Positions 9,521 to 18,284 of a DNA stretch of 64,000 nt are shown here, piece after piece. The notes under the pieces were generated by a model. The model worked only from the letters and a program-made list of their open reading frames with translations. It ran no database searches and was not told where the DNA came from. The DNA is from Rhizobium herbae. GTDB lineage: Bacteria; Pseudomonadota; Alphaproteobacteria; Rhizobiales; Rhizobiaceae. The first letter of the stretch is position 1. Every line of letters starts with the position of its first letter. The stretch is from contig NZ_JAEUAO010000006.1 in NCBI RefSeq assembly GCF_019511375.1, positions 62,001 through 126,000 of the forward strand, in the 5' to 3' direction. The position numbers were made by a program, and so were the translations under genes.

Positions 9521-9538
9521 TGTGCGAAAATATGCACA
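9521..9538. promoter_or_regulatory. DctD-type upstream activator site 2
   Basis: The inverted repeat TGTGC-N8-GCACA overlaps the apparent start of dctB (ATG at 9532). A bound DctD dimer here could also affect dctBD expression. A downstream in-frame ATG at 9547 would free the site from coding sequence. Confidence 0.7.
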
Positions 9539-11406
9539 ACTTCGCCATGACTGTCCTGGGACTTCAATGGTGGGCGCCCTCCGCCGCGTTGCAAGCACGC
9601 ATCCGTCGCGCGTGGCTTATCTATGCCGGCCTGGCTTTGCTGGTGATCACTGCCGGACTATGGGGAAGCGGCGAAATCGGGCGGCAGCGGGCGCAAGTCG
9701 CGCTGGAAACGCAGGCTCGCAACGATGCCACCTTGAACGCGGCGCTGCTGCGCACGGTTCTGGAAAAATACCGAGCGCTTCCCTTTGTGCTTTCGCAAGA
9801 TAGTGAACTTGCCACGGCGCTGGCGGGAAATGACGCCGGTGCGCTCGATCGGCTCGATCGCAAGCTGGAAATGCTTGCCACACGCACGAAGGCTGCTGTC
9901 ATCTATGTCATCGGGAAGGATGGTACAGCAGTCGCGGCGAGCAATTGGCGCGAACCGACAAGCTTCGTCGGCAATGACTATCGCTTCCGGGAGTATTTCC
10001 AGCGGGCGCTGGCCAGGGGGCAGGCCGAGCACTTTGCGCTCGGCAGCGTCAGCAAGAAGCCGGGCCTCTATGTTTCGCAGCGTATCGACGGCAGTAGCGG
10101 CCCGCTTGGCGTTGTCGTGGTCAAGGTCGAGTTCGATGACGTCGAGGCAGACTGGAACGCCTCCGGAAAGCCATCCTATGTGGTTGACGAGCGCGGCATC
10201 GTCCTTGTTACCAGCATTCCTTCCTGGCGCTTCATGACCATCGGCGAAATCCCACCCGATCGCCTGGCCAGCATACGTGAAAGCCTGCAGTTCGGTGACG
10301 CCCCGTTGCGGCCACTGCCGTTCCATGTCGTCGGGACTCTTGGGGCCGGACTTGATCTGGCCCGGATCGTCATGCCGGGTGATGCCGGCGAGACGGCGTT
10401 TCTGAACGTACAGGTGCCCGTGCCCACCACGGCATGGCAATTGCAGCATCTGGTGTCACTGACGGCGCCGATGGATGCCAGTGTGCGCGAAGCGCGCCTG
10501 CTGGCGCTGCTCGTCCTGTTGCCGTTTCTGGCAGCAGGCGCTTTCCTGCTGCGCCGCCGCCATTCCCTCGCCTTGCGGATCTTCCGCGAACAGCACGCGC
10601 GAGAGGAACTGGAACGCCGCGTGACCGAGCGAACGCTGGATCTGAGCCAGGCGCGCGACCGGCTGCAGGCGGAAATCACCGACCACAGAAACACCGAACA
10701 GAAGCTGCAGGAGGTGCAGCATGATCTGGTGCAGGCCAATCGACTGGCCATTCTCGGCCAGGTCGCGGCGGGCGTCGCCCACGAAATCAACCAGCCGGTC
10801 GCCACCATCCGGGCCTATGCCGACAATGCGCGAGTGTTCCTCGACCGCGGGCAAACGGCGCCGGCTGGCGAGAACCTGGCAAATATTGCCGCGCTGACGG
10901 AGCGGATCGGTTCGATCACCGACGAGTTGAAGGCATTCGCCCGCAAGGGCCGTAGCGCCCCCGAACCCACCGCGGTGGTCGATATCATCGAAGGTGCGGT
11001 GATGTTGCTGCGCAGCCGGTTTGCCGCATGCACGGAAACGCTGGACATCCGCCTGCCGGCGGTCGGCACCATGGTGTGGGGAAACCGCATCCGGCTGGAG
11101 CAAGTGCTGATCAACCTGCTGCAGAATGCACTGGAGGCGGTGGCGCCGAAAGGCGAGCAGGGTCGCGTCGAGATTCGCGTCGAGAGTGCCGAGGACACCG
11201 TAATGCTGACTGTCGCGGACAACGGACCGGGCATATCGCCGAAGATTCGCGAGGGTCTGTTCACACCATTCAACACTTCCAAGGAAAGCGGCCTCGGACT
11301 GGGGCTGGTCATATCCAAAGACATCGTTGCCGATTACGGCGGCCGGATGGAGGTATCCAGCGATGGCAGCGGAACCCGATTTACCGTTTGTCTGAAGAGA
11401 GCATGA
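9532..11406 (+). CDS. dctB: C4-dicarboxylate sensor histidine kinase DctB
   Basis: The 624-residue sensor kinase has a first membrane segment near residues 25-46, a periplasmic double-PAS (Cache-like) ligand domain to about residue 320 containing [13 protein letters not shown] and VSQRIDG, and a second membrane segment near 323-343. A coiled coil follows, then the HisKA domain with phospho-acceptor His417 in [13 protein letters not shown], and an HATPase_c domain with N box ([11 protein letters not shown]), G1 (DNGPGIS) and G2 ([13 protein letters not shown]). It senses dicarboxylates outside the membrane and phosphorylates DctD. dctD starts one base after its stop. The start could also be the ATG at 9547. 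Confidence 0.95.
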   Translation: MHNFAMTVLGLQWWAPSAALQARIRRAWLIYAGLALLVITAGLWGSGEIGRQRAQVALETQARNDATLNAALLRTVLEKYRALPFVLSQDSELATALAGNDAGALDRLDRKLEMLATRTKAAVIYVIGKDGTAVAASNWREPTSFVGNDYRFREYFQRALARGQAEHFALGSVSKKPGLYVSQRIDGSSGPLGVVVVKVEFDDVEADWNASGKPSYVVDERGIVLVTSIPSWRFMTIGEIPPDRLASIRESLQFGDAPLRPLPFHVVGTLGAGLDLARIVMPGDAGETAFLNVQVPVPTTAWQLQHLVSLTAPMDASVREARLLALLVLLPFLAAGAFLLRRRHSLALRIFREQHAREELERRVTERTLDLSQARDRLQAEITDHRNTEQKLQEVQHDLVQANRLAILGQVAAGVAHEINQPVATIRAYADNARVFLDRGQTAPAGENLANIAALTERIGSITDELKAFARKGRSAPEPTAVVDIIEGAVMLLRSRFAACTETLDIRLPAVGTMVWGNRIRLEQVLINLLQNALEAVAPKGEQGRVEIRVESAEDTVMLTVADNGPGISPKIREGLFTPFNTSKESGLGLGLVISKDIVADYGGRMEVSSDGSGTRFTVCLKRA

Positions 11407-11407
11407 G

Positions 11408-12757
11408 ATGATGGAGCCATTGACGCCAGTCGCGCTCGTCGATGACGACAAGGATCTTCGCCGGGCCACCGCTCAGACGCTTGAGTTGGCAGGCTTTAGC
11501 GTGTCGGCGTTCGCCAGCGCCAGGGCGGCACTTGCCGAGCTGACACCGGACTTCGCTGGTGCCGTTGTGACCGATATTCGCATGCCGGAAATCGATGGGC
11601 TGCAACTGTTTGACATGCTGAAAGAGAGGGACGCCGACCTGCCGGTTATCCTCGTCACAGGACATGGCGACATCCCAATGGCTGTTCAGGCGATTCAGAA
11701 TGGCGCCTATGATTTCATCGCCAAACCGTTCGCGGCCGACCGGCTGATCCAGAGCGTACACCGGGCAAGCGAGAAACGACGGCTGGTGATGGAAAACCGG
11801 GCATTGCGCCGGGCGGCCGAGGATGCGCAGGACAGTCTGCCGCTGATCGGCCAGACGCCGGCGATGGAGAACCTGCGCAATATCCTGCGCCACATCGCCG
11901 ATACCGATGTCGATGTGCTGGTCGCCGGCGAGACCGGCAGCGGCAAGGAGGTTGTCGCCCAGCTTCTCCATCAATGGAGCCGAAGGCGAAAGGGCAATTT
12001 CGTGGCACTCAATTGTGGCGCCCTGCCTGAGACCGTGATTGAGAGCGAACTGTTCGGCCATGAAGCGGGCGCCTTCACCGGCGCCCAGAAGCGTCGCATG
12101 GGACGCATCGAACATGCCAGCGGCGGCACGCTCTTTCTGGACGAGATCGAAAGCATGCCGGTGGCCACACAGGTGAAGATGCTTCGTGTTCTCGAAATGC
12201 GTGAAATCACGCCGCTCGGCACGAACGAAGTGCGCCCGGTCGATCTCAGGGTCGTTGCTGCCGCCAAGATCGATCTCGGCGATCCCGAGGCACGCGGTGA
12301 TTTTCGTGAGGATCTCTATTATCGGCTGAACGTCGTGACAATTTCCATTCCTCCGCTTCGCGAGCGCCGCGACGATATTCCCCTGCTGTTTACGCATTTT
12401 GCTGCCCGCGCAGCGGCCCGCTTTCATCGGGAGGTACCTGCCCTTTCCCAAAGCGTGCGCCACCACCTCGCGTCCCACACCTGGCCGGGAAATGTTCGCG
12501 AGCTTTCCCATTTCGCCGAAAGGGTGGTGCTCGGCCTTGAAGGTGGTGGCCAGAGGGCGATCTCCTTGGCGTCGGCCTCAGCCACGCTTCCGGAAAAGCT
12601 TGAGCAGTACGAGGCGGAAATCATTCGCGAAGCGCTGGCAGCCAATGACGGGGATGTGCGCCGAACGATTGAAGCGCTCGGCATTCCACGAAAGACGTTC
12701 TACGACAAACTGCAGCGCCATGGCATCAATCGAACGGGTTATACGGCACGCAAGTGA
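11408..12757 (+). CDS. dctD: sigma-54-dependent response regulator DctD
   Basis: The 449-residue NtrC-family activator begins with a receiver domain with acidic residues VDDDKD and phospho-acceptor Asp56 (VTDIRMPE). Its AAA+ domain has Walker A GETGSGKE near residue 174 and the sigma-54-contact loop GAFTGA near 221-226 ([16 protein letters not shown]). A C-terminal Fis-type helix-turn-helix ([25 protein letters not shown]) follows. When phosphorylated by DctB it activates the sigma-54 promoter of dctA. Start codons at 11408 and 11411 are adjacent; either lies just after the dctB stop. Confidence 0.96.
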   Translation: MMEPLTPVALVDDDKDLRRATAQTLELAGFSVSAFASARAALAELTPDFAGAVVTDIRMPEIDGLQLFDMLKERDADLPVILVTGHGDIPMAVQAIQNGAYDFIAKPFAADRLIQSVHRASEKRRLVMENRALRRAAEDAQDSLPLIGQTPAMENLRNILRHIADTDVDVLVAGETGSGKEVVAQLLHQWSRRRKGNFVALNCGALPETVIESELFGHEAGAFTGAQKRRMGRIEHASGGTLFLDEIESMPVATQVKMLRVLEMREITPLGTNEVRPVDLRVVAAAKIDLGDPEARGDFREDLYYRLNVVTISIPPLRERRDDIPLLFTHFAARAAARFHREVPALSQSVRHHLASHTWPGNVRELSHFAERVVLGLEGGGQRAISLASASATLPEKLEQYEAEIIREALAANDGDVRRTIEALGIPRKTFYDKLQRHGINRTGYTARK

Positions 12758-12939
12758 CGCTTGCTGACGCTTTCCCGTCATTTCCAGCATTCCGTACCAA
12801 CCGAGTGACCGCGAAACAGCCACTTCCATCAGGGCGATGCGTTCGCAGCCCAGATGACCCACGGTCCTCCGTCAACCCGGCCGCCCTTATCCCAAATGCC
12901 CAGCCCAGTCGCCGTCATCTGGCGGACTGCGGCCGCGAT

Positions 12940-13449
12940 CTAACGCTTCGCTTCCAGATTGTTCTCATCCCGACGCAAGTATTCTTGCACGACGGAATCC
13001 ATGTTTTCCTCCAGCCAGGAGGCCATGGCGATCTCGTCATCAAGGATGCGTTGGCAAACCGCTTTCGTCTCGCCGTCGCCGACATAGTCAGCCGCGGCAA
13101 TCAGAATGCGGTAGCTGGCAATTTCCATGTGCTCGAACGTGTAGCCGGCAAGCGAGCCCTTCACCACTTCGTCGCTGACGAAAACGCCGCTTAGGCCTTG
13201 TGCCATGGCCGTCAGTTTGGCTGCCATAACCTTTACCGTCGAGCGGCCGTCGCCCAACCGATCCAGGCACGCCCGCAGAGAGGCGGCATGCTGTTTCGTT
13301 TCCTCAATGTGTTGCCCGATCCGGTCCTTGAGCGCCGGATAATTTTGCAGGCGCCGGTGCTGGGCTGTGAGCATGGTCTCCGCTTGTTCTTCCATCGCAT
13401 GAGCATCACGAAGCCATGCGATCAGATTGTCATGTGCACTGGTGGTCAT
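12940..13449 (-). CDS. ferritin-like DUF892 (YciE/YciF family) protein
   Basis: The 169-residue all-helical protein has the DUF892 pattern: an N-terminal WLRDAHAMEEQAETML helix with the first Glu ligand, IGQHIEETKQHAASL with the second ExxxH set, FEHMEIASYRILIAAA, and a C-terminal DDEIAMASWLEENMD helix. Members form ferritin-like four-helix bundles and are typical general-stress proteins. An RpoE2/EcfG-type promoter (GGAAC-N17-GTT) ends 31 bases before its ATG, which supports stress control. It is monocistronic and convergent with dctD. Confidence 0.88.
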   Translation of the reverse strand: MTTSAHDNLIAWLRDAHAMEEQAETMLTAQHRRLQNYPALKDRIGQHIEETKQHAASLRACLDRLGDGRSTVKVMAAKLTAMAQGLSGVFVSDEVVKGSLAGYTFEHMEIASYRILIAAADYVGDGETKAVCQRILDDEIAMASWLEENMDSVVQEYLRRDENNLEAKR

Positions 13450-13479
13450 GGCATTGACTCCTCTTTATTCGCCTCGTGA

Positions 13480-13504
13480 AACTGGAAAGCCCTCTAAATG
13501 TTCC
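13480..13504 (-). promoter_or_regulatory. EcfG/RpoE2-type promoter of the DUF892 gene
   Basis: On the minus strand GGAAC (13504-13500), a 17-base spacer and GTT (13482-13480) match the alphaproteobacterial general-stress promoter consensus. It lies just upstream of the DUF892 start at 13449. Confidence 0.8.
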
Positions 13505-13634
13505 AACGCGCTGTATGGACACCTCCCACGCTGGCTATGCTCGCCGGTGGCTCCGATCGTCGTATGCATCTAGGGATGGTGATCACCGTTGCCAGCAGCG
13601 CGATCGTCAGACCGTTGTCCTTGAAGAACTTCAT
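13494..13634 (-). pseudogene. possible 5' remnant of a DUF6766-type membrane protein gene
   Basis: The 46-codon frame begins MKFFKDNGLTIALLATVITI, which resembles the start of small two-helix DUF6766 membrane proteins of rhizobia. After ~20 residues the similarity ends and the tail (PRCIRRSEPPAS...) looks like out-of-frame sequence. The rest of the 387-base stretch between the DUF892 and DUF982 genes shows no gene. Recognition of the family is from memory and rests on few residues. Confidence 0.35.
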
Positions 13635-13836
13635 CGCCAGCTCCACCGTGAGGCATAAACGGCATGCAGCGAACGGCCGGCTTCCTCGCGCACTATCCTA
13701 AAGGCCGACCATGCCGGCGTCACTGCTCGGTGCTGCGCACGAGACTGATTGTTTTTTCAATGGACCCATTCGCGTTCAGCTACACGATGAGGACGCGTCG
13801 TTCAGTTGAGGCCTCCATGGCCGCATTTTGGTCGCT

Positions 13837-14139
13837 TTAAACGCGCGCCCAAGGCAGATTACCGGATCGACGATAGGGTAACGGCGCCGCCGTCACCGCC
13901 GGCAGGCCAGTCTCGAGACACGCGGCTATGAACGCCTCGCGCGCCACTTCTGCCGGCGCCAGGCCACTCAAACCTCGTCTGCAGGCAAGAACCGCCCGAT
14001 CGTAACAGTCGCCGCGCTTCTGCGGCCATTCGTTTTCCAGGAAATCAAGCGCATCATAGACGCTCGCGAATGTTCGATCCATTCCGTCCCGGAGGGTGAC
14101 TTTTAGCGGATGGCTCCAGGGTATATCGCGTTTGTTCAT
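13837..14139 (-). CDS. DUF982 domain protein
   Basis: The 100-residue protein starts at the ATG at 14139, preceded by a strong GAGGAGGAGA ribosome-binding site; longer upstream frames lack this. It shows the DUF982 pattern: a short strand region (HPLKVTLRDGMDRTFASVYDALDFLENEWP), then CYDRAVLACRRGLSGLAPAEVAREAFIAACLETGL. DUF982 proteins are small, largely confined to Rhizobiales, often multicopy, and of unknown function. It lies 121 bases downstream of the KGG gene on the same strand, so the stress promoter at 14566-14590 may serve both. Confidence 0.82.
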   Translation of the reverse strand: MNKRDIPWSHPLKVTLRDGMDRTFASVYDALDFLENEWPQKRGDCYDRAVLACRRGLSGLAPAEVAREAFIAACLETGLPAVTAAPLPYRRSGNLPWARV

Positions 14140-14260
14140 CTTATCTCCTCCTCTCAGAGCTCTGTTTCGCAGGGCATTTGGCAACTGCACCGTACCGCCG
14201 CGGGCACTTGAAATGATCGGAAGGCCAAAAGGCCTCCCGTATTTCAAGGTGTAAATGCCG

Positions 14261-14515
14261 TTACGACCGGCCGCCACGGTCACCGCCGCCTGAGGACTGT
14301 CCGCCTTTCTTGCCCGCTTCGGCTGCCCGCTCCGGATCGTTCTTGAAGTTACCGCCGGAAGCCTCACCACCCTTCGAGGCGATTTCACGCTGCTTGTCAT
14401 CGTCCATCGAGGCGAAACCCCGCTTTGACGTATTACTGGACTTCTGATCGCGGCCACCTTGCTGACCACGGCTTCCTTGCCCCTGGTCACGGCTTCCCGA
14501 TTGCTGGTTAGGCAT
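14261..14515 (-). CDS. KGG-repeat general stress protein (GsiB/con-10-like)
   Basis: The 84-residue hydrophilic, Gly/Ser/Gln/Asp-rich and probably disordered protein has two KGG motifs: one in REIASKGGEASGG, one in AAEAGKKGGQSSGG. The RGFASMDDDKQREIASKGG block is the family signature (stress-induced, con-10/GsiB type, hydrophilin-like). A consensus EcfG/RpoE2 promoter precedes it at 14566-14590. It probably protects against desiccation or osmotic stress, inferred from family and promoter. The ribosome-binding site is GGAGATGG. Confidence 0.88.
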   Translation of the reverse strand: MPNQQSGSRDQGQGSRGQQGGRDQKSSNTSKRGFASMDDDKQREIASKGGEASGGNFKNDPERAAEAGKKGGQSSGGGDRGGRS

Positions 14516-14565
14516 TTTACCATCTCCTGTTTGGACTGTTCATCGTTCAAGACGACGCCATATCC

Positions 14566-14590
14566 AACTTTGCTAATGAAGGGTGGTTCC
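14566..14590 (-). promoter_or_regulatory. EcfG/RpoE2-type promoter of the KGG gene
   Basis: On the minus strand GGAAC (14590-14586), 17 bases and GTT (14568-14566) give the general-stress sigma promoter pattern, 51 bases before the KGG start codon. Confidence 0.82.
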
Positions 14591-14688
14591 GAGAAAAATC
14601 CTCGCCTGGCGCGATTGTCGGAAAGCGTACAGACGAGTTTGCGCCACGGTCACTGCCTGTCGCTACCTGGTCGAAACGGAAATCTGCC

Positions 14689-14713
14689 GGAACCAAAATC
14701 GTCAGTCCTAGTT
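14689..14713 (+). promoter_or_regulatory. EcfG/RpoE2-type promoter of the small-peptide/membrane-protein operon
   Basis: GGAAC (14689-14693), 17 bases and GTT (14711-14713) match the general-stress promoter. It lies 48 bases before the ATG at 14761 and back-to-back with the KGG promoter, making a divergent stress promoter pair. Confidence 0.82.
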
Positions 14714-14760
14714 GATGGCGGTAACCGCCTGAAAAGCGGCCATTAAAAGGGAGAAGCAAC

Positions 14761-14838
14761 ATGGGACGCGGAATTCTGCTCTGGCTGCTGGGGGTTCCGA
14801 TCCCCATTATCATCCTTCTCGCCCTCTTCTTCCGATAG
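14761..14838 (+). CDS. 25-residue hydrophobic membrane peptide
   Basis: A very short gene: ATG at 14761, stop TAG at 14836-14838, with ribosome-binding site GGGAGAAG. The product, beginning MGRGILLWLLGVPIPIIILL, is almost wholly one membrane span ending in Phe-Phe-Arg. It has its own EcfG promoter and lies 8 bases before the next gene. Similar tiny peptides are common in Rhizobiaceae genomes and usually unannotated (from memory). Function unknown; a stress-induced membrane modulator is a guess. Confidence 0.75.
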   Translation: MGRGILLWLLGVPIPIIILLALFFR

Positions 14839-14846
14839 GTGGCGCG

Positions 14847-15737
14847 ATGACCATTCCCTCCTCGACAGTGCCAGCCTCCGACGAATCGTCGGTCTCCGCG
14901 GTCAGCTGGGGCGCCATTATCGCCGGCGCGGCGGCGGCAGCGGCGGTGACGTTGTTGTTAACACTGCTCGGCACCGGTTTCGGGCTGACAATGGTGTCGC
15001 CCTGGTCCTCCGAGGGCATGTCTCTGACAACCTTCGCGGTTTCGACTGCCATCTGGCTCGTTGTCGTGCAGTGGATATCGTCGGCGCTGGGCGGCTATAT
15101 CGCCGGGCGCCTGCGGACGAAATGGAGCGGCGTTCACGCCGACGAAGTTTTCTTCCGCGATACGGCGCATGGCGTTCTCGCCTGGGCTCTCGCCACCCTG
15201 ATTGTCGCGGGATCGCTCGGATCGGCCGTTTCATCGATGATCGGCACAGGCGTCCAGGCAACCGCAACGGTGACCGCCGGGGCAACGGCTGCCGGTGCCG
15301 CCGCCGCAACGTCGGAAGAAGCAGGCAATGTCACATCCTATTTTGTCGACAGCCTGCTGCGTCCTGCCAACCCGGCCGCCACGCCGGCGGGTACGCCGCA
15401 GGATGATGCCGCCGGCCAGGTGTCGCGCATCCTTCTCAACAGCGCCGCGAGCGGCGAAATGCCGGAAGCCGACCGCACCTATCTCGCCCAGCTTGTGGCG
15501 TCGCGTACAGGCCTTTCCGAAGCGGATGCCAAGGCTCGCGTCGATACCGTTTTAAAACGCGTCGACGACGCCAAGGTTGCGGCTCAGCAAGCGGCCGACA
15601 CAGCCCGCAAGGCAAGTGCCACCGCCGCCTTGCTCGGCGCGGTTTCGCTTCTTATTGGCGGCTTCGTCGCCGGCGTCGGCGCAGCCCTCGGCGGGCGTCA
15701 GCGCGATGACATCGACGGAGCCTATATCAGGCGATGA
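14847..15737 (+). CDS. Ala/Gly-rich membrane protein of unknown function
   Basis: The 296-residue protein has about four predicted membrane segments: SWGAIIAGAAAAAAVTLLLTLLG (~20-43), a segment near 63-85, a segment near 110-130 (HGVLAWALATLIVAGSLGSAV), and a C-terminal AALLGAVSLLIGGFVAGVGAALGG. Between the third and last lies a long soluble loop (~135-255) with an Ala/Thr-rich stretch and a helical region. It follows the 25-residue peptide by 8 bases and should share its EcfG promoter. Related rhizobial proteins are sometimes labelled PhnA-like, but I see no evidence for phosphonate metabolism. Likely an envelope stress protein, by context only. Confidence 0.75.
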   Translation: MTIPSSTVPASDESSVSAVSWGAIIAGAAAAAAVTLLLTLLGTGFGLTMVSPWSSEGMSLTTFAVSTAIWLVVVQWISSALGGYIAGRLRTKWSGVHADEVFFRDTAHGVLAWALATLIVAGSLGSAVSSMIGTGVQATATVTAGATAAGAAAATSEEAGNVTSYFVDSLLRPANPAATPAGTPQDDAAGQVSRILLNSAASGEMPEADRTYLAQLVASRTGLSEADAKARVDTVLKRVDDAKVAAQQAADTARKASATAALLGAVSLLIGGFVAGVGAALGGRQRDDIDGAYIRR

Positions 15738-15945
15738 ACGCATCCGAGCTGACCGAGCCACGAGGATCGCTCGGCACGCAGACTCGATCAACTTTGTGCC
15801 GGCGCATGTTTCGTTTGCGCCGACCTCGGGATCGTCCGGAACTCGAACCGCGTTCGGATCCCGCGAACTAGACTAAGGCATCTCCGCCCCGCAGCGACAG
15901 GGCTGAGAGTCCGCAGTTTGGCCGGATTGACATACAGATTGGCGG

Positions 15946-15970
15946 GTCAGCGAAATCTTGTTTCGCTGAC
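15946..15970. promoter_or_regulatory. perfect palindrome upstream of the TonB receptor gene
   Basis: A 10-base inverted repeat (GTCAGCGAAA / TTTCGCTGAC) with a 5-base centre lies 74-98 bases before the receptor start. It is not followed by a T-run, so an operator is more likely than a terminator. The 306 bases between 15738 and 16043 otherwise hold only this and the direct repeats below. Confidence 0.6.
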
Positions 15971-15972
15971 TC

Positions 15973-16029
15973 CAGTTTATTCAGGCGTTAATGCGGATCA
16001 TTCGCGATTTGTCGACCGCAGTTTACTCA
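15973..16029 (+). promoter_or_regulatory. two direct CAGTTTAYTCA repeats before the TonB receptor gene
   Basis: CAGTTTATTCA at 15973-15983 and CAGTTTACTCA at 16019-16029 lie 46 bases apart start to start, directly upstream of the receptor ATG. Paired direct repeats are typical of AraC-family binding sites, and an AraC regulator gene lies on the other side of the receptor gene. Confidence 0.5.
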
Positions 16030-16043
16030 AAGCGGGGTGACAA

Positions 16044-18203
16044 ATGACTGATTTGAATAATTATAAGGTGTCGGCGAGCCCAATATATTTGCTCGCGACG
16101 TTCCTTGTTTCGGGATGGGGCTGTGTCGCAGAGGCGCAAACGACATCGGGACAGACAAAGCCCATTCAAACGAATGCCGAGGCCGACGTTACGGTCCTCG
16201 ATCCAATAGTAGTTACGGCTAGAAAAACTTACGAGGACCTTAAAAATGTCCCTGAAAGCATCACCGTAGTTCCCCCGGAAAGTTTGCTGGCTGCACCATT
16301 CGATCCCGGCGCAGCCATTGCCCGCAACTCGCCGAATGTGCAGTGGATCAACAGAGCCACAGGTTCGCAGTTTTTCTCTATTCGCGGCGTGAGTTCGCTC
16401 GGAACGCCCGTCAATTTTTCCGATGGCACGGTCGCCTTCAATATCGACGGTGTGCCGAACAGTTTAATGAGCGCCTCCAACGTTCTCCTCGATGTCAATC
16501 GGATCGAGGTTATGCGGGGCCCGCAGGGCACACTATGGGGCAGCAATGCCCTCGGGGGCGCCATCAATGTCGTTACCAATCAGCCGGACGGGGCGCGCGA
16601 TATCCATGTGACCAGCGAGATCGGCACAAACGGCTATCGCATGGGTGAGATGGTTCTGGGCGGCAATATCATCCCAGATGCGCTTGATGGACGCATGGCC
16701 GTACGTTTCGGTCACCAGAACGGTGACGTCCGCAGCTTGTTCACCGATGACCTTGGCGAGCGCGATATCGCGGCATTTCGTGGCGGACTGCGCTTCACCG
16801 GGATCGACGATACGACTGTAACGCTTACTGGCAGCTACCTCCGGGACGAAGGCAACGCACCATTCTACCTCCTGCGCAATACGTCACGATTTCCAATCAG
16901 CGGAACCTTGACCGAACCGAAGTCGGTTACGACCCAGGGCGGCACCACGCTGACCGTGGAACACGAATTTGACGCTTTCAGATTCACCTCCGTCAGCGCC
17001 TATCAGCACAACGAACTGGACAGTAAGACCGACAACGCCGACAAGCTGCTCTACGACCAGCTTGGATTTCCGGCTTTCAGTTCTCGCGGCCACCTCGACG
17101 ATAAGGAGAACATCTTCAGCCAGGAGCTTCGGCTGAATTCGCTTGAAGGCGATCCGATCCGGTGGGTCATGGGCGCCAGCGTCGCTCGCACCGAGGGGAG
17201 CCGTACATGCGTCAGCGCGCAATGCGCGCCCGCGCCTTACTTCGACGCCATTGCAATGGACACCGACCTCAACAGCACCAACCTTGGCCTGTTCGGTGAC
17301 ATGTCAATCCCGTTCGCGGAGCGATGGGAGTTTTCGATCGGCGGTCGATTGAACCATGATGACATCGAACTCAAGCGCAGGAACTCGCGGGATATTGCCG
17401 ATCTGACAGGCTCAAACTCGACCTCGCAAACCTATCCGACGGGCCGAATGGCGCTGGCTTACAAGTGGACGGATGAGGTCCAGACCTATGTCTCGCTGGC
17501 GCGCGGCCACGCCACGCGTGTTTATCCGTTGTTCGGTTACCCGGTGAATGGCGTCGTGGCCGATCCATATCCGGCGGCGACCGGCTGGACATATGAGGCA
17601 GGCATAAAGGCAAGCCTGTTCGACGACCGCCTTGAGCTCGATGCCAGCGTCTATCACAACGACATCAAGAATGGCGTCATGACCTACCTTGATCCTGCGC
17701 TCGGGGCGTTCCGCACGACCTATCAGGATTATGAGACCAGTGGCTTCGAGCTCCAGGGCCGTATGCTCATCTCAGATGGGCTGGCCCTGATGGGCGGCCT
17801 CGGCTACACTCACAGCGAGTTGGGAGCCAATGGTGCCAACACCAACACCGTCGCGGGGAACGGGGTACCCAACACGCCGAAATGGACCGTCACGACAGGG
17901 CTGCAATACGATACCTCAGCCAGCGTCCTGAATCTGCCGGGTTTGTTGTCCTTTGGCATGCAGTATCAGTTCACCGGGAGCCGTCCCGCCGATGTCGACG
18001 AGTCATTCGATCTGAAGCCTTACCATATTGTCGACGCCCGAATCGGGTGGAAGAACGATGCTGGCGACCTGGAGTTCTATGCCTTCGGGCGGAATCTCCT
18101 CGACCAACGTGCCGAAACGTTCGGTTCGCTCTATTTGGGCGTCGAAACCGTCGCGGTCGGACCGGGCCGCATCGTCGGGCTCGGGATCACCAAGAGCTTT
18201 TGA
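16044..18203 (+). CDS. TonB-dependent outer-membrane receptor
   Basis: The 719-residue protein has an N-terminal hydrophobic signal, a TonB-box-like segment (DPIVVTARKT), a plug domain (PESITVVPPESL..., FSIRGVSSLG, VMRGPQGTLWGSNALGGAINVVT) and a 22-strand barrel ending in ...GLGITKSF with the expected terminal Phe. It imports a large ligand, probably a siderophore or other scarce nutrient, using TonB/ExbBD energy; the ligand cannot be told from sequence. A Cys pair near residues 391-396 (CVSAQC) may form a disulfide in an external loop. An AraC regulator gene lies 81 bases past its stop in the opposite direction, as in regulated siderophore-uptake loci. There is no permease or periplasmic binding protein nearby. 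Confidence 0.92.
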   Translation: MTDLNNYKVSASPIYLLATFLVSGWGCVAEAQTTSGQTKPIQTNAEADVTVLDPIVVTARKTYEDLKNVPESITVVPPESLLAAPFDPGAAIARNSPNVQWINRATGSQFFSIRGVSSLGTPVNFSDGTVAFNIDGVPNSLMSASNVLLDVNRIEVMRGPQGTLWGSNALGGAINVVTNQPDGARDIHVTSEIGTNGYRMGEMVLGGNIIPDALDGRMAVRFGHQNGDVRSLFTDDLGERDIAAFRGGLRFTGIDDTTVTLTGSYLRDEGNAPFYLLRNTSRFPISGTLTEPKSVTTQGGTTLTVEHEFDAFRFTSVSAYQHNELDSKTDNADKLLYDQLGFPAFSSRGHLDDKENIFSQELRLNSLEGDPIRWVMGASVARTEGSRTCVSAQCAPAPYFDAIAMDTDLNSTNLGLFGDMSIPFAERWEFSIGGRLNHDDIELKRRNSRDIADLTGSNSTSQTYPTGRMALAYKWTDEVQTYVSLARGHATRVYPLFGYPVNGVVADPYPAATGWTYEAGIKASLFDDRLELDASVYHNDIKNGVMTYLDPALGAFRTTYQDYETSGFELQGRMLISDGLALMGGLGYTHSELGANGANTNTVAGNGVPNTPKWTVTTGLQYDTSASVLNLPGLLSFGMQYQFTGSRPADVDESFDLKPYHIVDARIGWKNDAGDLEFYAFGRNLLDQRAETFGSLYLGVETVAVGPGRIVGLGITKSF

Positions 18204-18284
18204 TCGTGAACACGTCGAGCGTCGGGGCGGCTGCCCTGCCGGAGCATTCGCTATGCTGCGATCGTGGATGAGACCCAGCAGTTC

